A program made the translations under genes and the position numbers. From the NCBI GenBank assembly GCA_938018005.1, contig CALIJG010000016.1, forward strand, positions 1 to 24,533: a stretch of 24,533 nt of DNA, written 5' to 3'. Origin of the DNA: an uncultured Candidatus Saccharibacteria bacterium (lineage in GTDB: Bacteria > Patescibacteriota > Saccharimonadia > Saccharimonadales > Saccharimonadaceae). Positions 7,526 through 14,584 of this stretch are shown here, piece by piece (positions within the stretch are counted from its first letter, which is position 1; each line of letters begins with the position of its first letter). Below the pieces are notes generated by a model. It ran no database searches. It saw only the letters and a list, made by a program, of their open reading frames with translations, and was not told the DNA's origin.

Positions 7526-7759
7526 TTATCCTTTCGGCGGATGCGGATCATTGCCATAGCTACTCCGCGCTCCGATTTTACCATTTTTATTATGAATAAT
7601 ATGTTCAGCTTTTTGACTGATGGCAGTCTTGCGACCAGCCGCTTGAGCTTCGGCCTTGGTCGGGTAGACTTTTGCTACTCTCGATGCGCCAGAGCTCTTA
7701 TTTCCCCAGCCGCCCGGACGAGGGACGGTGTGGATTTGTTTTGATTTTGAGTATGCCAT
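7526..7759 (-). CDS. DUF2188 family small protein
   Basis: 77 aa. HTVPRPGGWGNKSSGASR, then TKAEAQAAGRKTA and the ending GARSSYGNDPHPPKG are the hallmarks of DUF2188, a short basic family of unknown function. The start is the ATG at 7759, because TAGGAGGT at 7767-7774 lies about 8 nt upstream; a TTG two codons earlier is too close to the SD. It is the first gene of a two-gene operon with the Cas2-like protein. A toxin-antitoxin or antitoxin-like relation is possible but inferred only from size and spacing. It is preceded by an unusually long, structured leader. Confidence 0.8.
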   Translation of the reverse strand: MAYSKSKQIHTVPRPGGWGNKSSGASRVAKVYPTKAEAQAAGRKTAISQKAEHIIHNKNGKIGARSSYGNDPHPPKG

Positions 7760-7766
7760 TGGCAAA

Positions 7767-7812
7767 ACCTCCTAACTTGCGCATAGAGCGCATTGATGGT
7801 ACGCTAGGAGAT
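7767..7812 (-). promoter_or_regulatory. Candidate SD-sequestering stem in the DUF2188 leader
   Basis: In the minus-strand RNA, AUCUCCUA (7812-7805) can pair with UAGGAGGU (7774-7767), which holds the whole Shine-Dalgarno sequence: 8 bp including one G-U. The loop contains a second perfect stem, TGCGC/GCGCA (7778-7782 and 7788-7792). Just upstream, GATACAC (7839-7833) and GTGTATC (7816-7810) form a hairpin whose last three bases (7812-7810) are shared with the anti-SD strand, so the two structures would compete. TGACGGTT occurs twice, at 7847-7840 and 7826-7819, exactly 21 bp apart. No known riboswitch class was recognised. Confidence 0.4.
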
Positions 7813-7955
7813 ACACGAAACCGTCAAATTTTGTGTATCAACCGTCAGTTATTCTGGCGGTTTTCTAGATTTGTACCGTTATTATTTTACTGGATTTTCC
7901 CTCCAGCCCCCGATTCTTCACACATTTTTATGTTTAATTCAAATCGGATGCTCAT

Positions 7956-7984
7956 AGTATAGCACGGTCTTTAGAATAGTGCAA
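7956..7984 (-). promoter_or_regulatory. Promoter of the DUF2188/Cas2-like operon
   Basis: On the minus strand, TTGCAC (7984-7979), a 17-bp spacer and TATACT (7961-7956) predict transcription from about 7949. This gives a leader of about 190 nt before the DUF2188 ATG. From here to 8090 the divergent intergenic region is very AT-rich and holds no other gene that I can support. Confidence 0.6.
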
Positions 7985-8089
7985 TTGCAAAATTTATTAG
8001 CAAATGTTATAATAAGCATTATAAACAGATAAGAAATAAAAAATATGTAAAATATATTGATCAATAAAATAAATAAATAATAAAAAATG

Positions 8090-8118
8090 TTTACATAAGT
8101 AGTAAAATTTGCTACAAT
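8090..8118 (+). promoter_or_regulatory. Promoter of the HTH-Panacea gene with internal palindrome
   Basis: TTTACA (8090-8095), a 17-bp spacer and TACAAT (8113-8118). Within the spacer, and running into the -10, GTAGTAAAATTTGCTAC (8099-8115) is a palindrome with one mismatched pair. A repressor bound there would cover the promoter, which fits autoregulation by the downstream HTH protein. An AGGAG SD (8133-8137) sits 9 nt before the ATG. Confidence 0.6.
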
Positions 8119-8146
8119 TATAATATAAAAGTAGGAGAAATAGTCT

Positions 8147-8863
8147 ATGGGCGATAAAAGTGGGATCAAAAGGCTACGTGAGAGTCGTGGTCTTAGTCAA
8201 CAATATATGGCTGACGTGCTAGGTATGAGCCGGCCCTCCTATGACAAGGTGGAGATGGGCACAAAGGACCTAACGGTCGTTGAGGCGCAAAAGTTGTCTG
8301 AGGAGTTGGGCACTAGTTTTGATATTATTTTCATGAACAGTGAACCGAGTATTGACTACGATAAGGGTCGTTACAAAGAGATGATTCGTCGATTCATTAA
8401 GTATGCTGGTGCGGATGGTGATGGTAGGATTCCTAAAACAAAATTAGCTAAGTTACTTTATCTTCTTGATTTTTCATGGTATTACGACAATTTAGATTCT
8501 GTGAGCGGGCTGCAGTATCGTAGAATTGCACAAGGCCCAGTGCCAGATGAGTTTTTTCGTGTTATTGATGAAATGTACGATACAGAAGAGATAGATATTA
8601 AAGTTCGAGGCAAGGCAATGATGATCAGTCTTAACGAGGAACTTGATCCAGTAAATAATACCCTCCTTTCAGAGGCGCAAGACAAGCGGCTCAGAGAAAT
8701 TGCAGCTCAGTGGAAGACGGCTAACACGCAGACGATAGTCGACTACACCCACAGTCAATTGCCATGGCGTTATTGTGGACCAAGTGAATTAATCCCATAT
8801 GATGCTATAATTCAAGAGGATCCTGACCATGTATACCAGCGGCCGATATCTAGTACAGTTTGA
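8147..8863 (+). CDS. XRE-type HTH plus Panacea (SocA/DUF4065) domain protein, probable PanA antitoxin
   Basis: 238 aa in two domains. Residues about 6-60 are an XRE helix-turn-helix (IKRLRESRGLSQQYMADVLG, then SRPSYDKVEMG). Residues about 75-200 are a Panacea/SocA-like domain (DUF4065): MIRRFIKYAGADGDGRIPKT, KLAKLLYLLDFSWYY, then GLQYRRIAQGPVPDEFFRVI. Panacea domains are known antitoxin domains (PanA) that neutralise many unrelated toxins encoded next door. The following gene starts inside this one with a 35-nt overlap, the usual tight coupling of a toxin-antitoxin pair. The palindrome in the promoter supports autorepression through the HTH. Antitoxin activity is inferred from domain family and context. 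Confidence 0.85.
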   Translation: MGDKSGIKRLRESRGLSQQYMADVLGMSRPSYDKVEMGTKDLTVVEAQKLSEELGTSFDIIFMNSEPSIDYDKGRYKEMIRRFIKYAGADGDGRIPKTKLAKLLYLLDFSWYYDNLDSVSGLQYRRIAQGPVPDEFFRVIDEMYDTEEIDIKVRGKAMMISLNEELDPVNNTLLSEAQDKRLREIAAQWKTANTQTIVDYTHSQLPWRYCGPSELIPYDAIIQEDPDHVYQRPISSTV

Positions 8864-9239
8864 TCCTTACACAAAAAGGCATTACATTAAAAATATAGCC
8901 AAGCGGCATAGTGATAGGCAGTGGCGGGCTACGCAAAAGTCCATAGAGTTTGTGCTTGAACATATAGAGCAACATATTCTCACTGATAAAGCAGAAACAA
9001 TTCATGTAGCAGATGCGGGCCGGATCATTAAATTATATTTCAAGGTTGCTGGAACGAAGGAATCTGCAAAAAGTTCAGGCAATCGGGCTATAGTTTTCTT
9101 GAACGACAGATTATGTGTTGCAAGGGTGCTCCTGGTCTATTCTAAAGAGGAGATTTGTGAGCCTAACGAGACTACAAAGTGGCAAAAGATTATTGATGAT
9201 CAATTTCCAGAGATTATGAGAAAATTCTCTGGTTGTTAG
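8829..9239 (+). CDS. Putative RelE-like toxin partner of the Panacea protein
   Basis: 136 aa, starting at an ATG preceded by AGAGGA about 9 nt upstream and overlapping the antitoxin-like gene by 35 nt. I do not recognise a specific family with certainty. The C-terminal half has a beta-rich pattern reminiscent of RelE/HigB mRNA interferases: IIKLYFKVAG, SSGNRAIVFLNDRLCVARVL, LLVYSKEEI, then a terminal helix TKWQKIIDDQFPEIM. The spaced basic residues and K in VYSKEE are also consistent. Position after a Panacea gene is the strongest argument for a toxin role. hsdR follows after 37 nt with its own promoter, so the module appears self-contained. Confidence 0.6.
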   Translation: MYTSGRYLVQFDPYTKRHYIKNIAKRHSDRQWRATQKSIEFVLEHIEQHILTDKAETIHVADAGRIIKLYFKVAGTKESAKSSGNRAIVFLNDRLCVARVLLVYSKEEICEPNETTKWQKIIDDQFPEIMRKFSGC

Positions 9240-9258
9240 TGCTCTCTTGACCTCAATT

Positions 9259-9267
9259 TGTTAGAAT
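9259..9267 (+). promoter_or_regulatory. Extended -10 promoter of hsdR with little or no leader
   Basis: TGTTAGAAT ends 9 nt before the ATG at 9277, so the predicted start (about 9274) leaves at most a few leader bases. No SD is visible. An alternative pairing of TTGACC (9247-9252) with TATAGT (9271-9276) would start inside the gene and is less likely. Confidence 0.45.
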
Positions 9268-9276
9268 ACCTATAGT

Positions 9277-12200
9277 ATGACCGAATCCCAAATCGAACAA
9301 TACGCGCTTGATATCCTGACTAATCTCGGCTGGCAAATTTTGCATGGACCAAACATCGGTCCGGATGGTGCTATGGCTGAGCGTGAGCTGCGGCAGGTGG
9401 TGTTGCTGGGGCGGCTGTATGGTGCTTTGGCGCGGCTCAATCCGCACGTCCCAGAATCAACTTTGAATGAAGCGATACGGCGTTTAACGCAGATTAGTAA
9501 ACCGAGCTTAATCGAGAATAATCATGAGTTTCATCAATTGCTGGTGGCTGGTGTGCCGGTGCAATATCGCACATCGAGTGGCGAAGTGAAACACGATATC
9601 GTGCGGGTGGTTGATTTTATCTCACCAAAAAACAATGATTTTGCGGCGGTGAATCAGCTGACGGTTCTGCAAGGTGACTATAATCGCCGGCCGGACATTG
9701 TGCTATTTGTGAATGGCTTGCCGCTGGTGGTGATTGAACTAAAAAATGCGGCCGATACGAAGGCGGATTTGATAGCAGCGTATCAGCAAATCCAGACGTA
9801 CAAGCGAGAGGTTAGTGATCTGTTCCGCTTTAATGAATTATGCGTAACGAGCGATGGACTAGAGGCGGAGATGGGTACGATCACTAGTCCGCTGGAGCGA
9901 ATGATGCCATGGAAGACGATTGATGGCGAGAAAGAAGTTGGCAATGTGCCGATGTTGGAAGTGTTGTTGCGCGGTACGTGTACGCCTGAACGCTTGCTGG
10001 ATATGGTGCAGAATTTTATCGTGTTTGAGCGGGGCGATAGCGATAAATTGATCAAAAAAGTTGCTGCCTATCATCAATACTGGGCGGTGAATAAGGCACT
10101 GGATCGGACGCTGGCGGCCAGTAGTGAACGTGGCGACCAGCGGGCTGGCGTAGTCTGGCATACGCAAGGGTCGGGCAAGAGCTTGAGCATGGTGTTTTAT
10201 ACTGGCAAGCTGATGAAGTCACGCGATTTACATAACCCGACCATCGTGGTAGTAACGGATCGTAATGATCTTGACGGTCAATTATTCGGTACGTTTAGCG
10301 CTTGTCGCGAGCTCCTGGGGGAAGATCCGAAGCAAGCTAATTCACGGAGCGAACTCAGGAAACTGTTGCAGCGCGAAGCAGGCGGAATTATCTTCACAAC
10401 AATCCAAAAATTCTCGCCTGAGGATGACGAGGATAGTTTGCCAGTTTTGACTGATCGACGCAATGTCATCGTGATGGCAGATGAGGCGCATCGTAGCCAA
10501 TACGGTTTGAAGGCGCATGTCCGAGCTAGTGACGCCCAGCTAGTGTATGGTTACGCCAAGTATATGCGCGATGCCTTGCCGGGTGCGAGCTATATTGGCT
10601 TTACGGGCACGCCGATTGAAACGGATGATAAGTCAACGCCAGCGGTGTTTGGCGACTATATCGATATTTATGATGTCGAGCAGGCAGTGAAAGATGGTGC
10701 AACAGTGCCGATTTATTATGAGAGCCGGCTGGTCGATTTGAATATGGATGACGCGACGCGACAGTGGCTGGATAAGGAAGTTGATGATTTGCTGGAGGGC
10801 GAAGAATTGAGCCGTCAGGACGCACTGAAGGCTGAGTATGCGCAAAAAGAAGCCATTGTCGGTAATAGCGAGCGGCTGAATACGATTGCTTTGGACATCA
10901 TTGAGCACTTTGAGGCTCGGCAAAGTGTCCTGAGTGGCAAAGGTATGATCGTGACGATGAGCCGTGGTATTGCGGCTGATTTGTATGAAAAAATTGTGGC
11001 GTATCGGCCGGATTGGCACAGTGACGATGACGTACGCGGCGTAGTAAAGGTGATTATTACTGGTAGTGCTAGTGATCCTGACCATTTGCAGCCGCACATT
11101 CGTAATAAACAACAGGTAAAGGCAATCGAAAAGCGCATCAAAGATCCGAATGATCCGCTTGAATTGGTGATTGTGTGTGACATGTGGCTGACGGGATTTG
11201 ATGTGCCGAATATGCACACCATGTATCTGGATAAACCGCTGAAGGGTCATAATTTGATGCAGGCAATTGCCAGGGTCAACCGAGTGTTTCCGGGTAAAAC
11301 TGGTGGTTTGGTAGTTGACTACTTGGGTGTAGCGGGGGCCTTGCGCGATGCTATTTCTGACTATACGCAAAGTGGTGGGCAGGGCGCACCGCAGCTTGAT
11401 ATCACTGAGGCGGTGGCGCAGATGCAGATGCGCTATGAGGTAGTGCGCGATTTGTTTGGTAACTTTGACTATCAGCGATATTTTACCGCACCGACCGACC
11501 AACAGCTACAAATTATTTTGGATGCAGAGGAATATATTTTAGGGTTAGAAGACGGCGAGAAGCGGTTAAAGCAGCATGTTCTGGAGCTGAGTAAAGCATT
11601 TGCACTTGCCATGCCCAGGCCTGAGGCGCTGAAAATTCGCGAAGAAGTGGCACTCTTCCAGGCAATAAAAGCTCGGCTGGAGAAAGTGTCCAGCTCGGCG
11701 GTGGTGACTGATGCCGAGTACCGCAGTGCGCTGAAACAAATTGTTGATAAAGCAATTGCGCCAGTCGGTGTGGTCGATGTGTTTGAGGCGGCAGGGCTCA
11801 AAAAGCCGGAATTGTCGATTTTAAGCGATGAGTTCCTGGCAGAAATTCGTCATATGGAGCGCAAGAATTTGGCAGTGGAAGCGTTGCAAAAGCTGCTCGC
11901 TGATGAAATTAAGTTACGATTTTCACGCAATTATGCCAAGGATACGAAGTTTTCTGATTTGCTGAGTCAAGCTTTGACGCGGTATAGAAATGGGACGATT
12001 GAAGCCGCGCAGGTGATTGAGGAATTAATTAACATTGGACAGCAAATTCGCCAGACTGTCGAGAACGGGACGGTTGATGGCCTCAGCGAGGATGAAGTTA
12101 TCTTTTATGATGCGCTGGTTGAGAATGGTAGTGCTCGTGAAGTACTGGGTGATGCGCAACTACGCTATATCGCAAAAGTATTGTTAGAGCAGGTGCGTCG

Positions 12201-12408
12201 TGATGCCACGATCGACTGGGCGGAGCGTAAAAATGTTCAGGCAAAACTGAAAGTTAACGTCAAAAAGACGTTGGCAAAATATGGCTACCCGCCAGATCAG
12301 CAGGCGTTGGCAACTGACATGGTATTAGAACAAGCCAAGCGCTATGGTAACGAGTGGAGTCAAAGACGCGCGGCGTATGATGCTGGCGGAGCGAGTCTGC
12401 TTGATTAA
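9277..12408 (+). CDS. hsdR: Type I restriction endonuclease subunit HsdR
   Basis: Motor and nuclease subunit that translocates and cuts unmodified DNA when bound to HsdM2S. 1043 aa, full length. The N-terminal nuclease domain has D140 in RRPDIVLFVNG and E154-x-K156 in VVIELKN, the PD-(D/E)xK catalytic set. The superfamily 2 helicase domains follow, with Walker A TQGSGKS at 296-302 and DEAH at 402-405 in VIVMADEAHRSQYG. GFTGTPIE, then CDMWLTGFDVP and QAIARVNRVFPGKTGGLVVD, are motifs III to VI. The C-terminal helical part is the usual HsdM-binding region. It lies about 5.5 kb from hsdM, separated by accessory genes, and has its own promoter, as is common when restriction is expressed apart from modification. 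Composition matches hsdM better than the insert. Confidence 0.97.
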   Translation: MTESQIEQYALDILTNLGWQILHGPNIGPDGAMAERELRQVVLLGRLYGALARLNPHVPESTLNEAIRRLTQISKPSLIENNHEFHQLLVAGVPVQYRTSSGEVKHDIVRVVDFISPKNNDFAAVNQLTVLQGDYNRRPDIVLFVNGLPLVVIELKNAADTKADLIAAYQQIQTYKREVSDLFRFNELCVTSDGLEAEMGTITSPLERMMPWKTIDGEKEVGNVPMLEVLLRGTCTPERLLDMVQNFIVFERGDSDKLIKKVAAYHQYWAVNKALDRTLAASSERGDQRAGVVWHTQGSGKSLSMVFYTGKLMKSRDLHNPTIVVVTDRNDLDGQLFGTFSACRELLGEDPKQANSRSELRKLLQREAGGIIFTTIQKFSPEDDEDSLPVLTDRRNVIVMADEAHRSQYGLKAHVRASDAQLVYGYAKYMRDALPGASYIGFTGTPIETDDKSTPAVFGDYIDIYDVEQAVKDGATVPIYYESRLVDLNMDDATRQWLDKEVDDLLEGEELSRQDALKAEYAQKEAIVGNSERLNTIALDIIEHFEARQSVLSGKGMIVTMSRGIAADLYEKIVAYRPDWHSDDDVRGVVKVIITGSASDPDHLQPHIRNKQQVKAIEKRIKDPNDPLELVIVCDMWLTGFDVPNMHTMYLDKPLKGHNLMQAIARVNRVFPGKTGGLVVDYLGVAGALRDAISDYTQSGGQGAPQLDITEAVAQMQMRYEVVRDLFGNFDYQRYFTAPTDQQLQIILDAEEYILGLEDGEKRLKQHVLELSKAFALAMPRPEALKIREEVALFQAIKARLEKVSSSAVVTDAEYRSALKQIVDKAIAPVGVVDVFEAAGLKKPELSILSDEFLAEIRHMERKNLAVEALQKLLADEIKLRFSRNYAKDTKFSDLLSQALTRYRNGTIEAAQVIEELINIGQQIRQTVENGTVDGLSEDEVIFYDALVENGSAREVLGDAQLRYIAKVLLEQVRRDATIDWAERKNVQAKLKVNVKKTLAKYGYPPDQQALATDMVLEQAKRYGNEWSQRRAAYDAGGASLLD

Positions 12409-12653
12409 TGCGAGGCTCCATGAAAATCTCCGCTTGCCTCAAACCCAACTCCCGTCACCGCGAAGAAGTTGTGGTGGGTAGTGACGGCACGTATATCATC
12501 TACACCAAGGCGCCAGCGATTGAGGGTCGGGCGAACGCGGCGGCCATCAAGCTGCTGGCTAAATATTTTGGCGTGTCGCAGTCTCAAGTAAAGCTGGTGC
12601 GAGGTGCGACGTCGAAGCATAAGGTGTTTAATATTGATAACATAGTTCTATAA
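12408..12653 (+). CDS. DUF167 (YggU-like) family protein
   Basis: 81 aa or slightly less. KISACLKPNSRHREEVVV, then YTKAPAIEGRANAAAIKLLAKYF in overlapping parts, and QVKLVRGATSKHKVF are the conserved features of DUF167, a small housekeeping-type family of unknown biochemical role. The first ATG shares its A with the hsdR stop (TAATG), so translation may be coupled. The in-frame ATG at 12420 gives the more typical family start (MKI) and may be the real one. It is probably carried on the hsdR transcript, although no functional link to restriction is known. Confidence 0.85.
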   Translation: MRGSMKISACLKPNSRHREEVVVGSDGTYIIYTKAPAIEGRANAAAIKLLAKYFGVSQSQVKLVRGATSKHKVFNIDNIVL

Positions 12654-12968
12654 AACACACGGCTGGCCTGGTACAGAGTACCCAACAAAATGACGATGCA
12701 GCTTTTTGCAGAATATACTAAGGTTTAGTGTATATCAGAAAAGGGAGGTGCAATAAAACGCTGAAACTCAAGTTGCAAAGTATTTTTCTTCCTCCTGTAC
12801 GCGTTTGCCTTGTCTTACCTCGTTGGATAAAGCGATGAGAACACCATCATTAATCCGATAAGTTTTCATTATGGTGTATTAGTCTGCTTTTACAATATCG
12901 ACTTAGATAAGTCTCAAAATGGAAAAGCAAGAAGCCTAAAGAATTTTGATTTTCAGCCTCGTGTATCC
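12654..12968. other. Gene-poor intergenic region with inverted repeats
   Basis: No convincing gene of normal size. Contents: an imperfect hairpin around ATATACTAAGG (about 12714-12736); a free GGGAGG (12743-12748) with no start codon behind it; the inverted repeat ACACCAT/ATGGTGT (12841-12847 and 12871-12877); the palindrome GACTTAGATAAGTC (12900-12913); and one short minus-strand ORF listed separately. No terminator with a clear T-run was found for the converging genes. Confidence 0.5.
12768..12869 (-). CDS. Possible 33-aa small ORF, unknown
   Basis: An ATG-initiated reading frame of 33 codons begins MKTYRINDGVLIALSNEV and ends KYFAT. Composition is protein-like and charged. A TAATAC box ends 6 nt before the ATG, the same spacing as the leaderless genes in this window, but it lacks a -35 or TG extension and there is no SD. 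The start lies beside the inverted repeat at 12841-12877. It may be a small protein, a gene remnant or chance. Confidence 0.22.
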   Translation of the reverse strand: MKTYRINDGVLIALSNEVRQGKRVQEEEKYFAT

Positions 12969-14483
12969 TTACGGATAATTGACACCTGGCGTAGTCTTGC
13001 CCAGTAGCGTCTGCACGGTGACGAAGCGATAACCTTGTTGCTTGAGCGTGCTGAGAATGCAGGGTACGGCATTGACAGAGGTGGGGTGGATGTCGTGCAT
13101 GAGGATGATGGCACCTGGCCGCGCACCAGCAACGGCACGGTTGCAGACGATGGTGCTATTGCGATCGGCCCAATCGCGTGTATCGACTGACCATAAGATG
13201 GAGGCCATACCGCGCTGGCGCAGTTGCTCAAGGACAATGCTATTCACTGCGCCATATGGTGGGCGCATGATAGTCGGTGCAACGCCTGTCGCTTGGGTAA
13301 TGGCGCTGTTAGTACGGTCGATCTCGCTGCCGATCGCTTCTGCACTATACTGTGGCAGAACCGGATGGCTCCACGAGTGATTACCCAGCTGGTGACCACT
13401 AGTATGGATGCGGCGCGCGACGTCGGCACGAGCTGCAACTTTGCTGCCAATCATGAAGAATGTGCCTTTTGCACCGTATTGGTCTAGGGTATCAAGCAGC
13501 TCGTTGGTATATGGCCCAGGCCCATCGTCGAAGGTGAGGGCGATGCAGGCTTGGGCGCAAGATCCAGAAGGTGCTGGTGCGGCTGGCACAGGGGTAATAA
13601 TTGGTTTTGGCTGTGGTTTTGGTAGGGCAGGAATGGTGGCAATTTGCCGCGCCTGGGTGGTTTGCAGTGCGGCGAGGATACTCGTGAAGGGGAGAGAGAT
13701 CGTCATTGTGCCATACGATGACGGCACGAGTGCAGCTTGGCTAAAGGGCCAGGCAAGTGTATTGTCATTGGTGATAATGAAGTTGGTGAGTGCGTCCTCT
13801 GTGACCATTTCGCCAAGATCGACGGCTGGCTGCTGGCGCTCGGCAATTGTTGCCGCAACGGAGCGCTGCGCAGCGTCAATGACGGTACGGAGGTGTACAG
13901 TATTACCGCCAACGAGATCGCGCAGGGTGATAGCTGTGCCGGTCTGCTTGTTGAATGTCCAAAATCGGGTAAAGCTAGCGGGGTGAGCACCGTGGGTGTC
14001 TTGGTTAGCCTGAATAATAACAGACAGGGCAGTATTGGTATTGTGGGTAATTTGGTAGCTGATTGCCTCGGTCATTGGCCGGTGGAAGGTGCGGCCGGCC
14101 GCGACGCTTTGGCGAAACTCATGATCGAGCTGGTCGATGGCGCTCGCGATAGTAGTGTCGATCGTGCTATTGCCTGTCAGTGGATATTCAAGCGAAACCT
14201 TTTCTTTAGTAGAGGTGCGGCTGACCAGCTTCGAGCGGATGCCTTGGTAGTGCGAATCGACGAAGGAGTATTTCTCGTCTGTTTTGTCGGTTGTGCGTGC
14301 GGCTGGTGGGGAAGGCTGCGGTGCAGTAGGCCGCACCACATGGACGACAATAAGGGTAACAACGAGGCCACATAATGCACAGGCAAGTAGCGCAAGCAAG
14401 ATAACCATGCGCCGCCGCGCTTGCGTGCAGCGCTGTTGGTGTCGCTGCAAACGCGATGCTGGTGAGGGAGATTGACGCTCCAT
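12969..14483 (-). CDS. Membrane-anchored polysaccharide (peptidoglycan-type) deacetylase, NodB family
   Basis: 504 aa. A basic N-terminus and one TM segment (about 26-50, starting VILLALLACALCGLV) anchor it with the enzyme outside. Residues about 75-280 resemble the DUF4163/DUF3298 module found before the catalytic domain in PdaC-like enzymes. The NodB domain starts near 312: TFDDGP at 317-322 supplies the metal and catalytic aspartates, NHSWSHP holds H369 and H373 of the metal triad, RPPYG follows, and ILMHDIHP carries the late catalytic histidine. All key residues are present, so it should remove acetyl groups from GlcNAc or MurNAc, often giving lysozyme resistance. A Pro-rich linker (about 285-305) separates the domains. 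The exact substrate is not known. The -10 box lies 6 nt before the ATG (leaderless). Confidence 0.92.
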   Translation of the reverse strand: MERQSPSPASRLQRHQQRCTQARRRMVILLALLACALCGLVVTLIVVHVVRPTAPQPSPPAARTTDKTDEKYSFVDSHYQGIRSKLVSRTSTKEKVSLEYPLTGNSTIDTTIASAIDQLDHEFRQSVAAGRTFHRPMTEAISYQITHNTNTALSVIIQANQDTHGAHPASFTRFWTFNKQTGTAITLRDLVGGNTVHLRTVIDAAQRSVAATIAERQQPAVDLGEMVTEDALTNFIITNDNTLAWPFSQAALVPSSYGTMTISLPFTSILAALQTTQARQIATIPALPKPQPKPIITPVPAAPAPSGSCAQACIALTFDDGPGPYTNELLDTLDQYGAKGTFFMIGSKVAARADVARRIHTSGHQLGNHSWSHPVLPQYSAEAIGSEIDRTNSAITQATGVAPTIMRPPYGAVNSIVLEQLRQRGMASILWSVDTRDWADRNSTIVCNRAVAGARPGAIILMHDIHPTSVNAVPCILSTLKQQGYRFVTVQTLLGKTTPGVNYP

Positions 14484-14489
14484 ACCACT

Positions 14490-14498
14490 AGTATAGCA
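14490..14498 (-). promoter_or_regulatory. Extended -10 promoter of the deacetylase gene, predicted leaderless
   Basis: On the minus strand TGCTATACT is followed by exactly 6 nt and the ATG at 14483. The predicted +1 is the start codon. There is no SD and no clear -35. Confidence 0.6.
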
Positions 14499-14503
14499 AA
14501 ATA

Positions 14504-14541
14504 ATGAGCATAAGCGCCATAGATATGATGATTATGCTCAT
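14504..14541. promoter_or_regulatory. Perfect 10-bp inverted repeat between divergent promoters
   Basis: ATGAGCATAA (14504-14513) and TTATGCTCAT (14532-14541) are exact reverse complements with an 18-bp spacer. They lie upstream of both -10 boxes in the 101-bp gap between the deacetylase and the proline-rich gene, so one factor could act on both promoters. The factor is unknown. Confidence 0.45.
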
Positions 14542-14564
14542 ACCTATTACACCAGCGCAGCCTA

Positions 14565-14573
14565 TGGTATAAT
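14565..14573 (+). promoter_or_regulatory. Extended -10 promoter of the proline-rich protein/ATPase operon
   Basis: TGGTATAAT predicts a start at about 14580, leaving about 5 nt before the ATG at 14585. This is nearly leaderless and there is no room for an SD. Confidence 0.55.
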
Positions 14574-14584
14574 TTAGGCAGAAT

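Noticed and set aside
7887..7955. 22-codon minus-strand ORF (MSIRFELNIKMC...) in the DUF2188 leader
   Set aside because: Its ATG sits directly against the -10 box, upstream of the predicted transcription start, and has no SD; possible only if another promoter exists.
10633..11502. 289-codon minus-strand open frame
   Set aside because: Antisense to the helicase part of hsdR, composition unlike a protein (His/Ile/Arg-rich), no start signal.
12743..12748. Strong SD-like GGGAGG in the gap after the DUF167 gene
   Set aside because: No start codon at a usable distance; the frame behind it has no ATG, GTG or TTG close enough.
13737..14375. 212-codon plus-strand open frame
   Set aside because: Antisense to the deacetylase's DUF4163-like region, no SD or promoter.
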